Source: Granulicatella seriolae (GTDB taxonomy: Bacteria; Bacillota; Bacilli; Lactobacillales; Aerococcaceae). Taken from it: DNA of 64,000 bases. The translations under genes and the position numbers were made by a program. Positions 45,031 through 53,481 of the stretch are shown piece by piece; the first letter of the stretch is position 1; each line of letters opens with the position of its first letter. Under the pieces are notes generated by a model that saw only the letters and a program-made list of their open reading frames with translations, was not told the DNA's origin and made no database searches. The stretch covers positions 24,749 to 88,748 of the forward strand of contig NZ_JANHNZ010000005.1 of assembly GCF_024543085.1 (NCBI RefSeq). Direction: 5' to 3'.

Positions 45031-46548
45031 ATGAAATTTAACGAAATGGGACTTGATTCGACCTTATTAGAATCTATCGAAAGAATGGGCTTTGAAGAAG
45101 CTACACCAATCCAAGAACAAACAATTCCACTAGCCCTAACCGGACGCGACGTAATTGGACAAGCACAAACAGGTACCGGTAAAACAGCAGCATTTGGCTT
45201 ACCAATGCTACAAAAAATTGATTTATCAAACCGCAAAGTCCAAGGATTGGTTATCGCGCCAACCCGTGAATTAGCCATTCAAACACAAGAAGAATTGTTC
45301 CGCTTAGGAAAAGACAAACGCATCCGCGTACAAGTTGTCTACGGTGGTGCCGACATCAATCGCCAAATCCGTCAATTAAAAGACCAACCACACATCGTTG
45401 TTGGAACCCCTGGCCGTCTATTGGACCACATTTCACGCAAAACCCTTCGTTTGGATGCAGTGGAAACATTAGTCCTAGACGAAGCCGATGAAATGTTGAA
45501 CATGGGATTCTTGGAAGATATCGAAACGATCATCCAAAAAGTTCCAGAAGATCGCCAAACCCTATTGTTCTCAGCAACCATGCCAGCTGACATTAAACGT
45601 ATTGGTGTCCAATTCATGAAAACACCAGAACACGTAAAAGTGAAATCTAGCGAAATGACAGCTAACCTAATCGATCAATACTTTGTAAAATGTAAAGACT
45701 TTGAAAAATTCGATGTGATGACTCGTTTATTTGACGTACAAACACCAGAATTAACCATCGTTTTCGGACGTACCAAACGTCGTGTTGATGAATTAGCTCG
45801 TGGATTGGAAATGCGTGGTTACCGTGCAGAAGGTATCCATGGCGACCTTTCACAACAAAAACGCATGAGTGTTCTACGCGATTTCAAGAGTAACAACCTA
45901 GATATCCTAGTTGCCACAGACGTAGCAGCTCGTGGATTAGACATTTCAGGAGTTACCCACGTTTATAACTACGACATCCCACAAGACCCAGAAAGCTACG
46001 TTCACCGTATCGGACGTACAGGCCGTGCTGGACAAGAAGGTATGTCAGTAACCTTCGTAACACCAAACGAAATGGATTACCTACGTGTTATCGAAGACCT
46101 AACCAAGAAAAAAATGACACCACTACGTCCACCAACAGAACACGAAGCCTTCAAAGGACAAATCCAAGCTGCTGTGGATCAAGTACCAGATCTGATCAAA
46201 GACCTTGACATGGAAAAATTCGAAAAAGCAGTGAAACACTTGCTGAACGAATACCAAGCAGAAGAATTGGTTACAGCTCTACTAAAATCTTTATCAAAAG
46301 ATGCAGCAGAAATTCCAGTTAAGATTACTCCAGAACGCCCATTGCCAAGCCGTAAAAAATCAGGCGGTTTCAGAGGCAACGGTGGAGGCGGCTCACGCTC
46401 AGGTGGCGGTCGCAGCAAAGGCTCATACAATGACCGTCGCAAAGATGGCAACAAAAAAGATGCCAACCGCAAATCATGGAACAACAAAGATGCCAACAAA
46501 CGTGGCAAAAAAAGCGACAAAGGCTACACTATCCGACACAAAGACTAA
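45031..46548 (+). CDS. cshA: DEAD-box RNA helicase CshA
   Basis: ATP-dependent RNA helicase linked to the degradosome and cold growth. The 505-aa protein has Q motif [27 protein letters not shown] (I), [10 protein letters not shown] (Ia), LDEADEML (II), LFSATMP (III), DVAARGLDI and [13 protein letters not shown] (VI). The C-terminal tail is rich in Gly, Arg and Lys ([20 protein letters not shown]), as in RNA-binding CshA tails. AGGAGGAAG precedes the ATG. The murF-cshA order is conserved in many Lactobacillales. Confidence 0.96.
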   Translation: MKFNEMGLDSTLLESIERMGFEEATPIQEQTIPLALTGRDVIGQAQTGTGKTAAFGLPMLQKIDLSNRKVQGLVIAPTRELAIQTQEELFRLGKDKRIRVQVVYGGADINRQIRQLKDQPHIVVGTPGRLLDHISRKTLRLDAVETLVLDEADEMLNMGFLEDIETIIQKVPEDRQTLLFSATMPADIKRIGVQFMKTPEHVKVKSSEMTANLIDQYFVKCKDFEKFDVMTRLFDVQTPELTIVFGRTKRRVDELARGLEMRGYRAEGIHGDLSQQKRMSVLRDFKSNNLDILVATDVAARGLDISGVTHVYNYDIPQDPESYVHRIGRTGRAGQEGMSVTFVTPNEMDYLRVIEDLTKKKMTPLRPPTEHEAFKGQIQAAVDQVPDLIKDLDMEKFEKAVKHLLNEYQAEELVTALLKSLSKDAAEIPVKITPERPLPSRKKSGGFRGNGGGGSRSGGGRSKGSYNDRRKDGNKKDANRKSWNNKDANKRGKKSDKGYTIRHKD

Positions 46549-46646
46549 TTAAAAAGCTAGCTACTCCTAGAGGAAATCCTCTTTTGAGTAGCTAGCTTTT
46601 TCAAACCAATCCAAAGTGAAAAAAATAATCATTTTGGGTTAAAGGA
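46549..46646 (+). repeat. Direct repeat A, including the cshA terminator
   Basis: Contains a perfect 16-bp stem AAAAAGCTAGCTACTC / GAGTAGCTAGCTTTTT (terminator, about 46551-46601) followed by CAAACCAATCCAAAGTGAAA and TAATCATTTTGGGTTAA. A nearly identical 97-bp copy lies at 48064-48160. Confidence 0.93.
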
Positions 46647-46647
46647 C

Positions 46648-46683
46648 TTGCCCTCTTTTGATCTTATTATATAATAAGATCAA
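46648..46683 (+). promoter_or_regulatory. Promoter with 26-bp perfect palindrome (operator)
   Basis: TTGCCC (46648-46653), 16 bases, TATAAT (46670-46675). The -10 is buried in a perfect 26-bp palindrome, 46658-46683, whose half-site is TTGATCTTATTAT. This looks like an operator for a dimeric repressor, possibly the HTH protein encoded 200 bases downstream. Confidence 0.75.
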
Positions 46684-46695
46684 GGGAGAATTCAT

Positions 46696-46761
46696 ATGAA
46701 GTTATTGATTATAGTTATTCTAATAGCAGTTTTGTTGATGTATAGTAAGGACGATAATTAA
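46696..46761 (+). CDS. 21-aa hydrophobic peptide 1
   Basis: MKLLIIVILIAVLLMYSKDDN: one membrane-spanning helix with a short acidic end. AAGGGAG lies seven bases before the ATG. It sits right after a promoter-operator and 14 bases ahead of a second peptide of the same design. It resembles small single-span toxins or membrane modulators in shape only; no family is recognised. Confidence 0.6.
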   Translation: MKLLIIVILIAVLLMYSKDDN

Positions 46762-46775
46762 AGGAGGAATACCAG

Positions 46776-46841
46776 ATGAAAACGTTAGTCTTAGGTATCA
46801 TCATAATAGGCTTTTTGGTGTGGTATGCGGGGGATGATTAA
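46776..46841 (+). CDS. 21-aa hydrophobic peptide 2
   Basis: MKTLVLGIIIIGFLVWYAGDD: same length and design as the preceding peptide (MK start, helix, Tyr then DD at the end), and a consensus AAAGGAGG at the right distance. The pair looks like an old duplication. It is likely co-transcribed with peptide 1 and perhaps with the HTH gene 50 bases downstream. Confidence 0.62.
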   Translation: MKTLVLGIIIIGFLVWYAGDD

Positions 46842-46891
46842 TTTTAGAAGAAAGTACTACAGGTATCTTCTATAAAAAATAGGGGGATAAA

Positions 46892-47272
46892 ATGATAATA
46901 AGAGTAAAGGATATAGAGAGCGTCTTAAACTCTGGTATTACTATGTATAAGTTAGCTCAAGAAATAGGCGTGCCAGAAACTGCAATGTCACACTACAAAC
47001 GAACTGGAAAGATAGAAAATATGACAATCGCTAGAGCTAGTATGTTAATGGAATACGCCGAAAAAATAGGGATAGAGCCAGATAACACGCAAGTAATCGA
47101 TACAGATAAATTGTATCAATTTATCAAAGAAGAGGGAAGTAAGATAGCTACAGCTAGAAAAGTAGGATTAGCAGATTATACATTAAAAGTCTATACACAA
47201 AAAAATGCAGAATTAGAAAACATGAGGTTAAGAGTAGCACTTAAAGTAATGGACTACATCAATTCAAGATAA
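46892..47272 (+). CDS. Small protein with two helix-turn-helix-like halves
   Basis: A 126-aa protein. Residues about 15-58 (GITMYKLAQEIGVPETAMSH, then YKRTGKIENM) and about 82-124 (GSKIATARKVGLADYTLKVY, then AELENM) can be aligned with each other at an offset of 66-67 residues, and each has the pattern of a HTH. It may therefore carry two DNA-binding domains in one chain. AGGGGGATAAA precedes the ATG. It is the best candidate to bind the 26-bp palindrome at 46658-46683. The GC content is low relative to neighbours. Confidence 0.65.
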   Translation: MIIRVKDIESVLNSGITMYKLAQEIGVPETAMSHYKRTGKIENMTIARASMLMEYAEKIGIEPDNTQVIDTDKLYQFIKEEGSKIATARKVGLADYTLKVYTQKNAELENMRLRVALKVMDYINSR

Positions 47273-47347
47273 GGATACAAATAAAAGTATACTATCAAAA
47301 AGTTAAAAACTAAAAACTAAAAATTGAGGAAACAACCCAAACGGTAG

Positions 47348-47616
47348 TACCCTAAAGAATCAGAAAATGGTATCTTCTGTGTGAAGGTTCTTGGCTCAGG
47401 TTGTAGGTCTTGTCATAAGTTATATGTAACTGTACAGGAAGCGGTAAAAAAGATGGAACTTGACATTGAGGTGGAATATGTCGCTGGTATGGAAAAGTTG
47501 CAAGCTATGGTGTTATGAGTACACCTGTATTTGTGTTGAATGAAAAAGTGGTATCTATGGGTAAAGTGTTAAAGGCAGTAGATGTAGAAAAACTATTTCA
47601 TAAATTGGGATTCTAA
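47348..47616 (+). pseudogene. Thioredoxin-fold redox protein remnant (frameshifted)
   Basis: The first frame reads ENGIFCVKVLGSGCRSCHKL and EYVAGMEKLQAMV then hits TGA; the match continues one frame over with VMSTPVFVLNEKVVSMGKVL and ends at TAA 47614. The CxxC (GCRSC) and VMSTPxxVxNxKVVSxGKVL motifs are those of small glutaredoxin/thioredoxin-like proteins found in ars and permease operons. The 5' part is cut off by a stop at 47345. It directly precedes arsC, so the two were probably part of one arsenic-resistance operon. Confidence 0.8.
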
Positions 47617-47634
47617 ATGCAAGGAGTGAGCATT

Positions 47635-48024
47635 ATGACAAAAAAGAAAAAAGTTGCCTTTATATGTGTTCATAATTCCTGTCGAAGTCAGATTGCAGAA
47701 GCTCTTGGAAAGCATTTTGTGTCTGAAAAATATGATTTTTATTCAGCAGGAACTGAGACAAAACCGCAGATAAACCAAGATGCAGTACGTCTTTTGAAAG
47801 CGATGTATGGAATAGATATGGAAAAGGGACAATATTCAAAGTTGTTGTCTGAAATTCCAGCAGTGGACATTGTAATTACAATGGGTTGCAATGTGCAATG
47901 TCCTTTCCTGCCATGTAGTTATCGTGAAGATTGGGGGCTTGAAGACCCAACAGGAAAAAGTGATGAAGAATTCATCAAAATAATTAAGTTGATTGAAAAT
48001 AAAATAAAGAATATGGTATTTTAA
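47635..48024 (+). CDS. arsC: Arsenate reductase (low-molecular-weight phosphatase type)
   Basis: A 129-aa thioredoxin-coupled arsenate reductase-like protein. The catalytic loop is CVHNSCRSQ (CX5R with an internal Cys) near residue 11. The later Cys pair and Asp lie in TMGCNVQCPFLPC and EDWGLEDPTGKSDEEF. ATG 47635 is chosen over 47617 because AAGGAG lies nine bases upstream. The usual arsR regulator and efflux permease are not present, and the gene next to it is broken, so this may be a leftover with little resistance function. Confidence 0.85.
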   Translation: MTKKKKVAFICVHNSCRSQIAEALGKHFVSEKYDFYSAGTETKPQINQDAVRLLKAMYGIDMEKGQYSKLLSEIPAVDIVITMGCNVQCPFLPCSYREDWGLEDPTGKSDEEFIKIIKLIENKIKNMVF

Positions 48025-48063
48025 AAAGCCCAAATCTATTTGAAATCTGAAAAGTTGCAACCA

Positions 48064-48160
48064 TTAAAAAAGCTAGCTACTAATAGAGAAAATCCTCTTT
48101 TGAGTAGCTAGCTTTTTCGAACCAATCCAAAGTGAAAAAATAATCATTTTGGGTTAAGGA
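48064..48160 (+). repeat. Direct repeat B, matching repeat A
   Basis: TTAAAAAAGCTAGCTAC ... GAGTAGCTAGCTTTTTCGAA followed by CCAATCCAAAGTGAAAAAA and ATCATTTTGGGTTAAGGA. It matches 46549-46646 with a few substitutions and includes the same terminator stem. Together they enclose the 46647-48063 block. Confidence 0.92.
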
Positions 48161-48176
48161 GGAAATCTACATGAAA

Positions 48177-48320
48177 GGACTGGCAAAAAGTTTGTAATAA
48201 AATAAAAATCATTCTAAGTCATAAAATTGTTCCCTCATAAACCTATCAGGAAAGGGGACGGTGGCACCGCCGTAGACCTAAGTCTCACTGGCATAGCTGT
48301 CTTGTCTAGCTTGAAAAAGT
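48177..48320. repeat. Composite palindromic element, copy 10 (half element, inverted core)
   Basis: Left end GGACTGGCAAAAAGTTTG, a weak arm, then ACGGTGGCACCGCCGTAGAC and GTCTCACTGGCATAGCTGTC, the inverted core orientation of copy 2. The right half is missing. An open frame starting inside it (48227-48436) has no support as a gene. Confidence 0.72.
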
Positions 48321-48358
48321 GTAATACTTTAACTGTAGCTAACAAAGCGAACGGAATA

Positions 48359-48458
48359 TCGACTAAAAACTATGAATCTGTTATACTAATCTCAGAGAAA
48401 GTCGTACAGGCAGAACAGGCCAAAACTGTTCCATAAGGTAAGGCGACTTTCTTTTTTT
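48359..48458 (+). ncRNA. Candidate small RNA with its own promoter and terminator
   Basis: TCGACT (48359-48364), 17 bases and an extended -10 TGTTATACT (TATACT 48382-48387) are followed about six bases later by a compact structured unit. GAAAGTCG (48397-48404) pairs with CGACTTTC (48444-48451), with inner GAACAG/CTGTTC, then TTTTTTT. There is no start codon with a ribosome site inside. The predicted transcript is about 65 bases. It could instead be a plain promoter-proximal terminator. Confidence 0.4.
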
Positions 48459-48538
48459 GTGCCTAAATTTTGACTAATCATAGTTTTTTTCTTTTTTGGT
48501 TTAAAATTTTTAATCAATTGCTTTTGTTGAGAGCTTTA

Positions 48539-48613
48539 TTTTTCTTAAAAAAGATGACAGTTAAACTGGTATTTAGTTAATTCTAGTTTAGCTGTCATCT
48601 TTTTTAAGAAAAA
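48539..48613. repeat. Inverted repeat with 29-bp arms upstream of XRE regulator
   Basis: The left arm 48539-48567 (TTTTTCTTAAAAAAGATGAC and CAGTTAAACT) and the right arm 48585-48613 are complementary except one G-T pair, around a 17-base loop. AAAAAAGATGACAG / CTGTCATCTTTTTT has the form of a bidirectional terminator. Its position 30 bases before the regulator gene also fits a control site. Confidence 0.8.
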
Positions 48614-48642
48614 ATAGAGTATATTAGAAAGGGAGGGATGAT

Positions 48643-49044
48643 ATGTTTGGTGTTAAGGTAAGGAAAATGAGAAAGGAGAAAAATTTAAGGCAGTCAGATT
48701 TAGCAGAGATTTTGTCAGTGTCACGAAGTGCGGTTTCAAATTGGGAAAACAATAAAGGTTATCCCGATATATTGACTATCATTGAAATTGCTAATTATTT
48801 TAATGTGTCTTTAGATTATTTGCTAAAGGAGGATGTAGACATGGTCAGTCGATTAGATTCAGAAATTAAGAAAGGACGATTCTTTTTTAAATGGTATATA
48901 GAACTATTCCTTTTTATTGCTTCGTTTTTTTGTGTTTCTTTTTTGATGAACACAATACTTAATTTGGAATTTAATGTTGTCAGTGAGTTGTTTGTAGGTA
49001 TAGTATTTTATTTTGTTTATAAGTGGCTTGATAAACGAAAGTAG
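48643..49044 (+). CDS. XRE-family HTH regulator with membrane tail
   Basis: A 133-aa protein. Residues 4-65 are a HTH_3 domain (VRKMRKEKNLRQSDLAEILS, SRSAVSNWENNKGYPDILTI, ANYFNVSLDYLLKED). It is followed by a basic linker and two hydrophobic helices (about 82-104 and 108-127), so the DNA-binding domain is tethered to the membrane. Targets are unknown. GGGAGGGATG precedes the ATG. A strong terminator follows at 49127. Confidence 0.88.
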   Translation: MFGVKVRKMRKEKNLRQSDLAEILSVSRSAVSNWENNKGYPDILTIIEIANYFNVSLDYLLKEDVDMVSRLDSEIKKGRFFFKWYIELFLFIASFFCVSFLMNTILNLEFNVVSELFVGIVFYFVYKWLDKRK

Positions 49045-49126
49045 GTTAAAATTTTTGGGAATTCTTGTCTGCTAAGTAGATAGTAGGATGAATTTCTAGA
49101 ATAAAATAACGTTAATTTATTAGACG

Positions 49127-49155
49127 AAAACCACCTCTTTTTGGGGTGGTTTTTA
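49127..49155 (+). terminator. Terminator after the XRE regulator
   Basis: AAAACCACCTC pairs with GGGGTGGTTTT, with a T-rich loop and a T tail. Confidence 0.9.
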
Positions 49156-49512
49156 ACTTGTTGAAAGCACATGTCTTCTTGATCGTTTTCAAAATTAGTA
49201 TTGATTAAAAAATTACCTCAAGCCGAGTATTTTTTTTAAAGGAATTGAGCTTCACTCAAAAATTAAACATTTTGACATTGAATCGCAGTGAAATCCGGTC
49301 TTGTTTTCTTTTGCCGAGAACCCTTTTGTGTTTAGGAATAGCTTTTATTCTTTCTGGGTCCATCATATTTTTAGACAAAATCATATCTAAAAAACCCATT
49401 TCACATAAAAATGCTACTCTTTCTTAATCATTCTGTTACAGACGGAGCTGCTGGGATTTGTTAAAATGAAAAAGGTACCATTTACAACTAGGATGAAAAG
49501 AGGGTGAGCGAG
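49156..49512. other. Intergenic region with no clear gene
   Basis: A TTG-started open frame at 49245-49427 has one hydrophobic stretch (LCLGIAFILSGSIIFLDKII) but its ribosome site is too close to the start and codon use is poor. It may be a decayed membrane protein. The last 60 bases hold the acpS promoter region. Confidence 0.5.
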
Positions 49513-49869
49513 ATGATTATTGGCTTGGGCATGGATGCCATTGAGCTAGACCGAATTAAGAATGCACAAGAGAAACGGGAAACCTTTGCTGAGCGTGTGC
49601 TAACAAAAAGTGAGTTAGAAGTCTTTAACAACTATCAAGGGCACCGACAAATGGAGTATCTAGCAGGACGCTTCGCCGCTAAAGAGGCCTTTGCCAAGGC
49701 TTTCGGAACAGGAATCGGCAAAGAAGTCAGCTTTCATTCGATCGAGATTGCCTCTGACGCTAAAGGGAAGCCTTTTATCAAAACTAGTCCCTTCAAACAA
49801 GGTAAAGCCCACCTGACCATCACCCATACACGAACAGACGCCTACGCAGTGGTCATGCTTGAAGACTAA
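49513..49869 (+). CDS. acpS: Holo-[acyl-carrier-protein] synthase
   Basis: Transfers 4'-phosphopantetheine from CoA to acyl carrier protein. The 118-aa protein has GLGMDAIELDRI near the N-terminus and LAGRFAAKEAFAKAFGTGIG, the magnesium and substrate-binding motifs. ATG 49513 is chosen because GAGGGTGA precedes it by a suitable distance; GTG 49504 is the alternative. The acpS-alr-mazF order is conserved in Firmicutes. Confidence 0.96.
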   Translation: MIIGLGMDAIELDRIKNAQEKRETFAERVLTKSELEVFNNYQGHRQMEYLAGRFAAKEAFAKAFGTGIGKEVSFHSIEIASDAKGKPFIKTSPFKQGKAHLTITHTRTDAYAVVMLED

Positions 49870-49901
49870 AATACATAATACAATAGAAGGAAAGTGAAAA
49901 A

Positions 49902-51038
49902 ATGGTTGTTGCCAAACACCGAAATACCTATGTAACAGTAGACTTACAAGTCATTCGGGATAATATTAAACATAAAATTGCGCAAATGAATCCTGATCAA
50001 GAACTTTATGCCGTAGTCAAAGCGAACGCCTATGGCCACGGGATGATTCCAGTCGCCAAAGCTGCTCTAGAAGCCGGAGCAAGTGGTTTTTGTGTGGCCG
50101 TTTTAGACGAGGGGTTAGCTTTGCGGCAAGCAGGCTTTACCCAGCCTATACTGATTTTAGGCGCAAGCCGTCCGGAAGATGCAGCCCTATTAGCACAAAA
50201 CACGCTATCAGCAACCGTCCCCCATTTAAAATGGCTACAAGAAGCTGTTGACCATTTGACGGTGGAAAAAGTGACAGAACCACTCTTGATTCACATAGCG
50301 CTAGACACTGGTATGGGGCGGATTGGACTAAGAAGTGGCGACCAAGTTGTGGAAATGGAAGACTACATTAGCCGTCATCAAGATATTTTGGCGCTGGAAG
50401 GGGTATTTACCCACTTTGCCAAGGCAGATAGCGCCGACCAAGAACATGTAAAAGGGCAAGTCGAGACCTTTAAACAACTCTTGACCTTCTTTAAACAAAT
50501 GCCGAAACAAGTACACTGCTCCAACTCTGCTTGGGCAATCTGGCATGAATTGGGATTTTCTCCAATAGTACGCTACGGAATCGGGATTTATGGCATTAAT
50601 CCTTCAAACGGAGAACTAGCTCTCCCGGAATCTGAGCACCTAAAACCAGCACTAAGATGGGACACGGAGATGGTTCAAGTCAAGCTACTGCCAAAGGGAG
50701 CCACCATTTCATACGGGGCTACCTATACCTGCCCTCAGGATGAGTGGATTGCTACTTTGCCAGTTGGTTATGCAGATGGCTGGCTTCGTTCTTATCACAA
50801 ACTATCAGTGTTGGTGGAAGGAATCCTATGCCCGATTGTCGGTAGAGTCTGCATGGATCAGTGTATGATTCGCTTGCCTAAAGAGTTTCCAGTCGGAACA
50901 AAAGTCACCCTAATTGGAACCAATGGCGACAAAGAAATCACAGCAGAAGATGTTTCACAATCTAGCGAAAGTATTGGCTACGAAGTTCTTTGCCTAATCG
51001 GAGAACGCGTGCCTAGAGTATATATTAATGAAAGTTGA
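49902..51038 (+). CDS. alr: Alanine racemase
   Basis: PLP enzyme supplying D-alanine for the Ddl step. The 378-aa protein has the PLP-binding [10 protein letters not shown] near residue 40, [10 protein letters not shown], and the C-terminal catalytic region [12 protein letters not shown] and VGYADGWLR. The ATG is preceded by AGAAGGAAAG. Its last bases overlap the possible start of mazF. Confidence 0.97.
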   Translation: MVVAKHRNTYVTVDLQVIRDNIKHKIAQMNPDQELYAVVKANAYGHGMIPVAKAALEAGASGFCVAVLDEGLALRQAGFTQPILILGASRPEDAALLAQNTLSATVPHLKWLQEAVDHLTVEKVTEPLLIHIALDTGMGRIGLRSGDQVVEMEDYISRHQDILALEGVFTHFAKADSADQEHVKGQVETFKQLLTFFKQMPKQVHCSNSAWAIWHELGFSPIVRYGIGIYGINPSNGELALPESEHLKPALRWDTEMVQVKLLPKGATISYGATYTCPQDEWIATLPVGYADGWLRSYHKLSVLVEGILCPIVGRVCMDQCMIRLPKEFPVGTKVTLIGTNGDKEITAEDVSQSSESIGYEVLCLIGERVPRVYINES

Positions 51039-51048
51039 GTTGAAGCGC

Positions 51049-51417
51049 ATGAAAAATAATCAAGATTCACCAGAAAGAATCAGACGTGGCGATGTCTACG
51101 TGGCAGACCTTTCTCCAGTAATCGGATCAGAACAAGGCGGCAAACGTCCTGTTTTAATCATACAAAATGACATTGGTAACTATTACAGCCCGACCGTTAT
51201 TATTGCTGCTATTACAGCTAAAAGCGAAAAAACAGATTTACCCACCCATATAGAAATCAAAGAGAATCAATTCAATTTTAACCGTGCATCCGTTATCCTT
51301 CTGGAACAAGTTCGTACTATAGACAAATCTCGTCTTTTGGAGAGGATTACACACATAGAAGAAGATGTTATGACAAAAGTAGACGAAGCTCTAGCCATTA
51401 GTTTAGGCTTAAATTAA
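51049..51417 (+). CDS. mazF: MazF/NdoA-type mRNA endoribonuclease
   Basis: A 122-aa PemK/MazF-fold toxin that cuts mRNA at a short sequence (UACAU in the Bacillus orthologue EndoA). Motifs are [29 protein letters not shown] and [15 protein letters not shown], very close to EndoA. The start is uncertain: ATG 51028 overlaps the alr end with no ribosome site, and ATG 51049 has only a weak one. No mazE/endoAI antitoxin ORF lies between alr and this gene, where it sits in Bacillus. Confidence 0.92.
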   Translation: MKNNQDSPERIRRGDVYVADLSPVIGSEQGGKRPVLIIQNDIGNYYSPTVIIAAITAKSEKTDLPTHIEIKENQFNFNRASVILLEQVRTIDKSRLLERITHIEEDVMTKVDEALAISLGLN

Positions 51418-51454
51418 TTTCTAAGCCTCTATACTGAAGAAAGGGGCGCAATTC

Positions 51455-52975
51455 ATGAATTTCCAAACGGCTATTAAAATACTATGCCAATTGACCCAGA
51501 TTAAGGTGGCAGATTTAGCCCAAGCTATCAATTATGATCGCAGCATTGTATCCAAATGGAAGAACGGACAACGCTTACCCTCACGCAAAAATTATAAGCG
51601 GATTATCAGGCAATTGAGTTATTGCTTTACCAAAGTCATTGTTGCAGAGCAAATTGAGGATCAATTAAAAGGGTTATGTCAAGTTCAAGTGACCCTACGT
51701 AATAAGGTCGAGGTTCAAGAAACCATTGCTGATATACTTGAATTGGCCTACTACCAATCTGAGACTGAATTCGAGACAAAGGGAACCTATGATGAAGATT
51801 TTCAAAGTTTTGTTGCTGCTGCTATTACAGAAGTTGTCACAGACATAAGAAAAATGACAGAATTCTGCAAGGAACAATTTTTGGATAGAATTGCTAAAAG
51901 TGATGAGGATGTTGATATTTATTCAACGGTCAATCTATCTATGCTTGTCGAAGTCTTACTTTCTACCCTGAAACATGTAGCCTTTAAGAAAAATAGAAAA
52001 GTGGTCTTACACGTAGCAGTTAAGCAAAATGATTTATTAGAACTGACAAATCACTCCTTTTATTTGTTCACCAAGCTGATGTTGACAAGCTCTTATATTG
52101 ATATCCAATTGTACATGTATCAAGACCAGCCTTTGGATGAATTCCTCTATATTTCAGGAGACTGTATTGGGTGGGTGATGACAACCAAATCTGGAATGCC
52201 AAGCCTGATTTATTCTCAATCACAACAATTGGGGCAATACTTATTTGACCAGAATGCTTCTGTTTTCAATTCGGCCACCAATCTGGTTGAGGTGTTTGAC
52301 CACAAGCAGGAGGGTGACAATATCTATCCCATGACTCTTCCGTCTAAAAAATTTCTTTTATCTGGCTTTATCAGTGACTATTTTTTTCCTAAAGCTGTTC
52401 TAGACTATATAAAGGGAAACTTAGAAACTCCGGTAACGGTCCAGTCAGCTAAGCAGTTAGATGAATTTTATGAGGAGTGGGAACAAAAAGTCTTTGCCAA
52501 TGACTTCCATCTTGTCATTACCAAGGTGGCCTTTATCCACTTTATTAGAACAGGACACATACAAGTTGATGGGCAGCTCTTTAAAATACCCCATACCTAT
52601 AAAATTTATTTACTAAGAAGGTTCTGGAACGATATTTTATCCAAAGAAAGGATGCATGTTTATATCATTGATAATGAAGAACAGGGTGACTCTACCAGCC
52701 AAATGAATGTCTCCATACTCTTCACTGAAAGTAGTGTCAGCTATTTTAAGGACATAGAAAATACTGGGCACCAAATGTATCGTCAATATAGTATCCGACA
52801 ACCTGTTATAGTAAAAGATTTGTATGGAAAAATGGATAGCTTTGTCCAAACGTTTGAACAAAATAAGCTTGTTGTTAAGGATTTTAAAAAAGTCAATGGA
52901 TTTATTGACGGCTTAGAAATGAGCCCAAACAAACACCTGTCCAGCAATCAAATAGCTTCGTATTTAGAGTTTTGA
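51455..52975 (+). CDS. Large protein with N-terminal HTH, function unknown
   Basis: A 506-aa protein. Residues about 3-55 form an XRE-like HTH (AIKILCQLTQIKVADLAQAI and NYDRSIVSKWKNGQRLPSRK). The remaining 450 residues are of mixed helix and strand without a family I recognise and without membrane segments or signal peptide. GAAAGGGGCG precedes the ATG. It follows mazF by 37 bases and precedes a 40-aa ORF and the M26 protease gene. It may be a regulator of nearby surface genes, but nothing in the sequence proves this. Confidence 0.7.
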   Translation: MNFQTAIKILCQLTQIKVADLAQAINYDRSIVSKWKNGQRLPSRKNYKRIIRQLSYCFTKVIVAEQIEDQLKGLCQVQVTLRNKVEVQETIADILELAYYQSETEFETKGTYDEDFQSFVAAAITEVVTDIRKMTEFCKEQFLDRIAKSDEDVDIYSTVNLSMLVEVLLSTLKHVAFKKNRKVVLHVAVKQNDLLELTNHSFYLFTKLMLTSSYIDIQLYMYQDQPLDEFLYISGDCIGWVMTTKSGMPSLIYSQSQQLGQYLFDQNASVFNSATNLVEVFDHKQEGDNIYPMTLPSKKFLLSGFISDYFFPKAVLDYIKGNLETPVTVQSAKQLDEFYEEWEQKVFANDFHLVITKVAFIHFIRTGHIQVDGQLFKIPHTYKIYLLRRFWNDILSKERMHVYIIDNEEQGDSTSQMNVSILFTESSVSYFKDIENTGHQMYRQYSIRQPVIVKDLYGKMDSFVQTFEQNKLVVKDFKKVNGFIDGLEMSPNKHLSSNQIASYLEF

Positions 52976-53030
52976 TAGAACGAGGCATAATGAATAGAGT
53001 AAGAATTAACTAAAATAAGGAGTGGGGATA

Positions 53031-53153
53031 ATGGAAGGTTATATGACTGATAAGCAGTTTAATGAAGTACTTAGCACGATATTGGTGATATTAGAAAATT
53101 CAGAAACTGTTGATGAGGCTATAGAAAAAATAGAAACTCAATTCATGAAGTAG
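53031..53153 (+). CDS. Small acidic protein (40 aa)
   Basis: MEGYMTDKQFNEVLSTILVI and a Glu-rich second half ending QFMK. It has an excellent ribosome site (TAAGGAGTGGGG) seven bases upstream, so translation is likely. It is predicted helical and acidic. No family is assigned; short proteins starting MxDKQFxxVL with a heptad of hydrophobic residues occur near HTH genes on mobile elements (recollection, weak). Confidence 0.6.
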   Translation: MEGYMTDKQFNEVLSTILVILENSETVDEAIEKIETQFMK

Positions 53154-53229
53154 GTTTGTCTAGAAGTAGTTTAACGTTTTGTTTACGTAAAATTTGAGCG
53201 AACGTCCCTTTATTCATTTAAACCAATCT

Positions 53230-53345
53230 CTAGTTAACGAGTCTCCAGATAGGGGTCAGAAATAAAAGTAGTGATACGCCATGAGTCTTTGTCTCATGGG
53301 CCAACTGTTATTTCTGACCAATCATCTGGAGGCTCTTTATGTTTG
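53230..53345. repeat. Composite palindromic element, copy 11 (decayed)
   Basis: Arms GAGTCTCCAGATAGGGGTCAGAAATAA and TTATTTCTGACCAATCATCTGGAGGCTC remain, with a short core remnant (GATACGCCATGAGTC; GTCTCATGGGC). Its arms resemble those of copy 8. Confidence 0.75.
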
Positions 53346-53481
53346 GAATGGAGTGAATTGATAAGGAGTTTAGTAAAATGTTTACTGTGTTGTAAGATAT
53401 ATAGTTTAACAAATCGTTTCACTTTCCCTTTTTGATTTCCGATTCTTTTTGCAAATTTAATCAGGTTTTAAGTAAATAATT

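Noticed and set aside
48227..48436. 69-aa open frame
   Set aside because: It starts inside half of a palindromic element, has no ribosome site and runs over a promoter and hairpin that look like a non-coding unit.
49245..49427. 60-aa frame with a possible membrane helix
   Set aside because: TTG start with the AAGGA only two bases away, no family match and no neighbour relation; at most a decayed gene.
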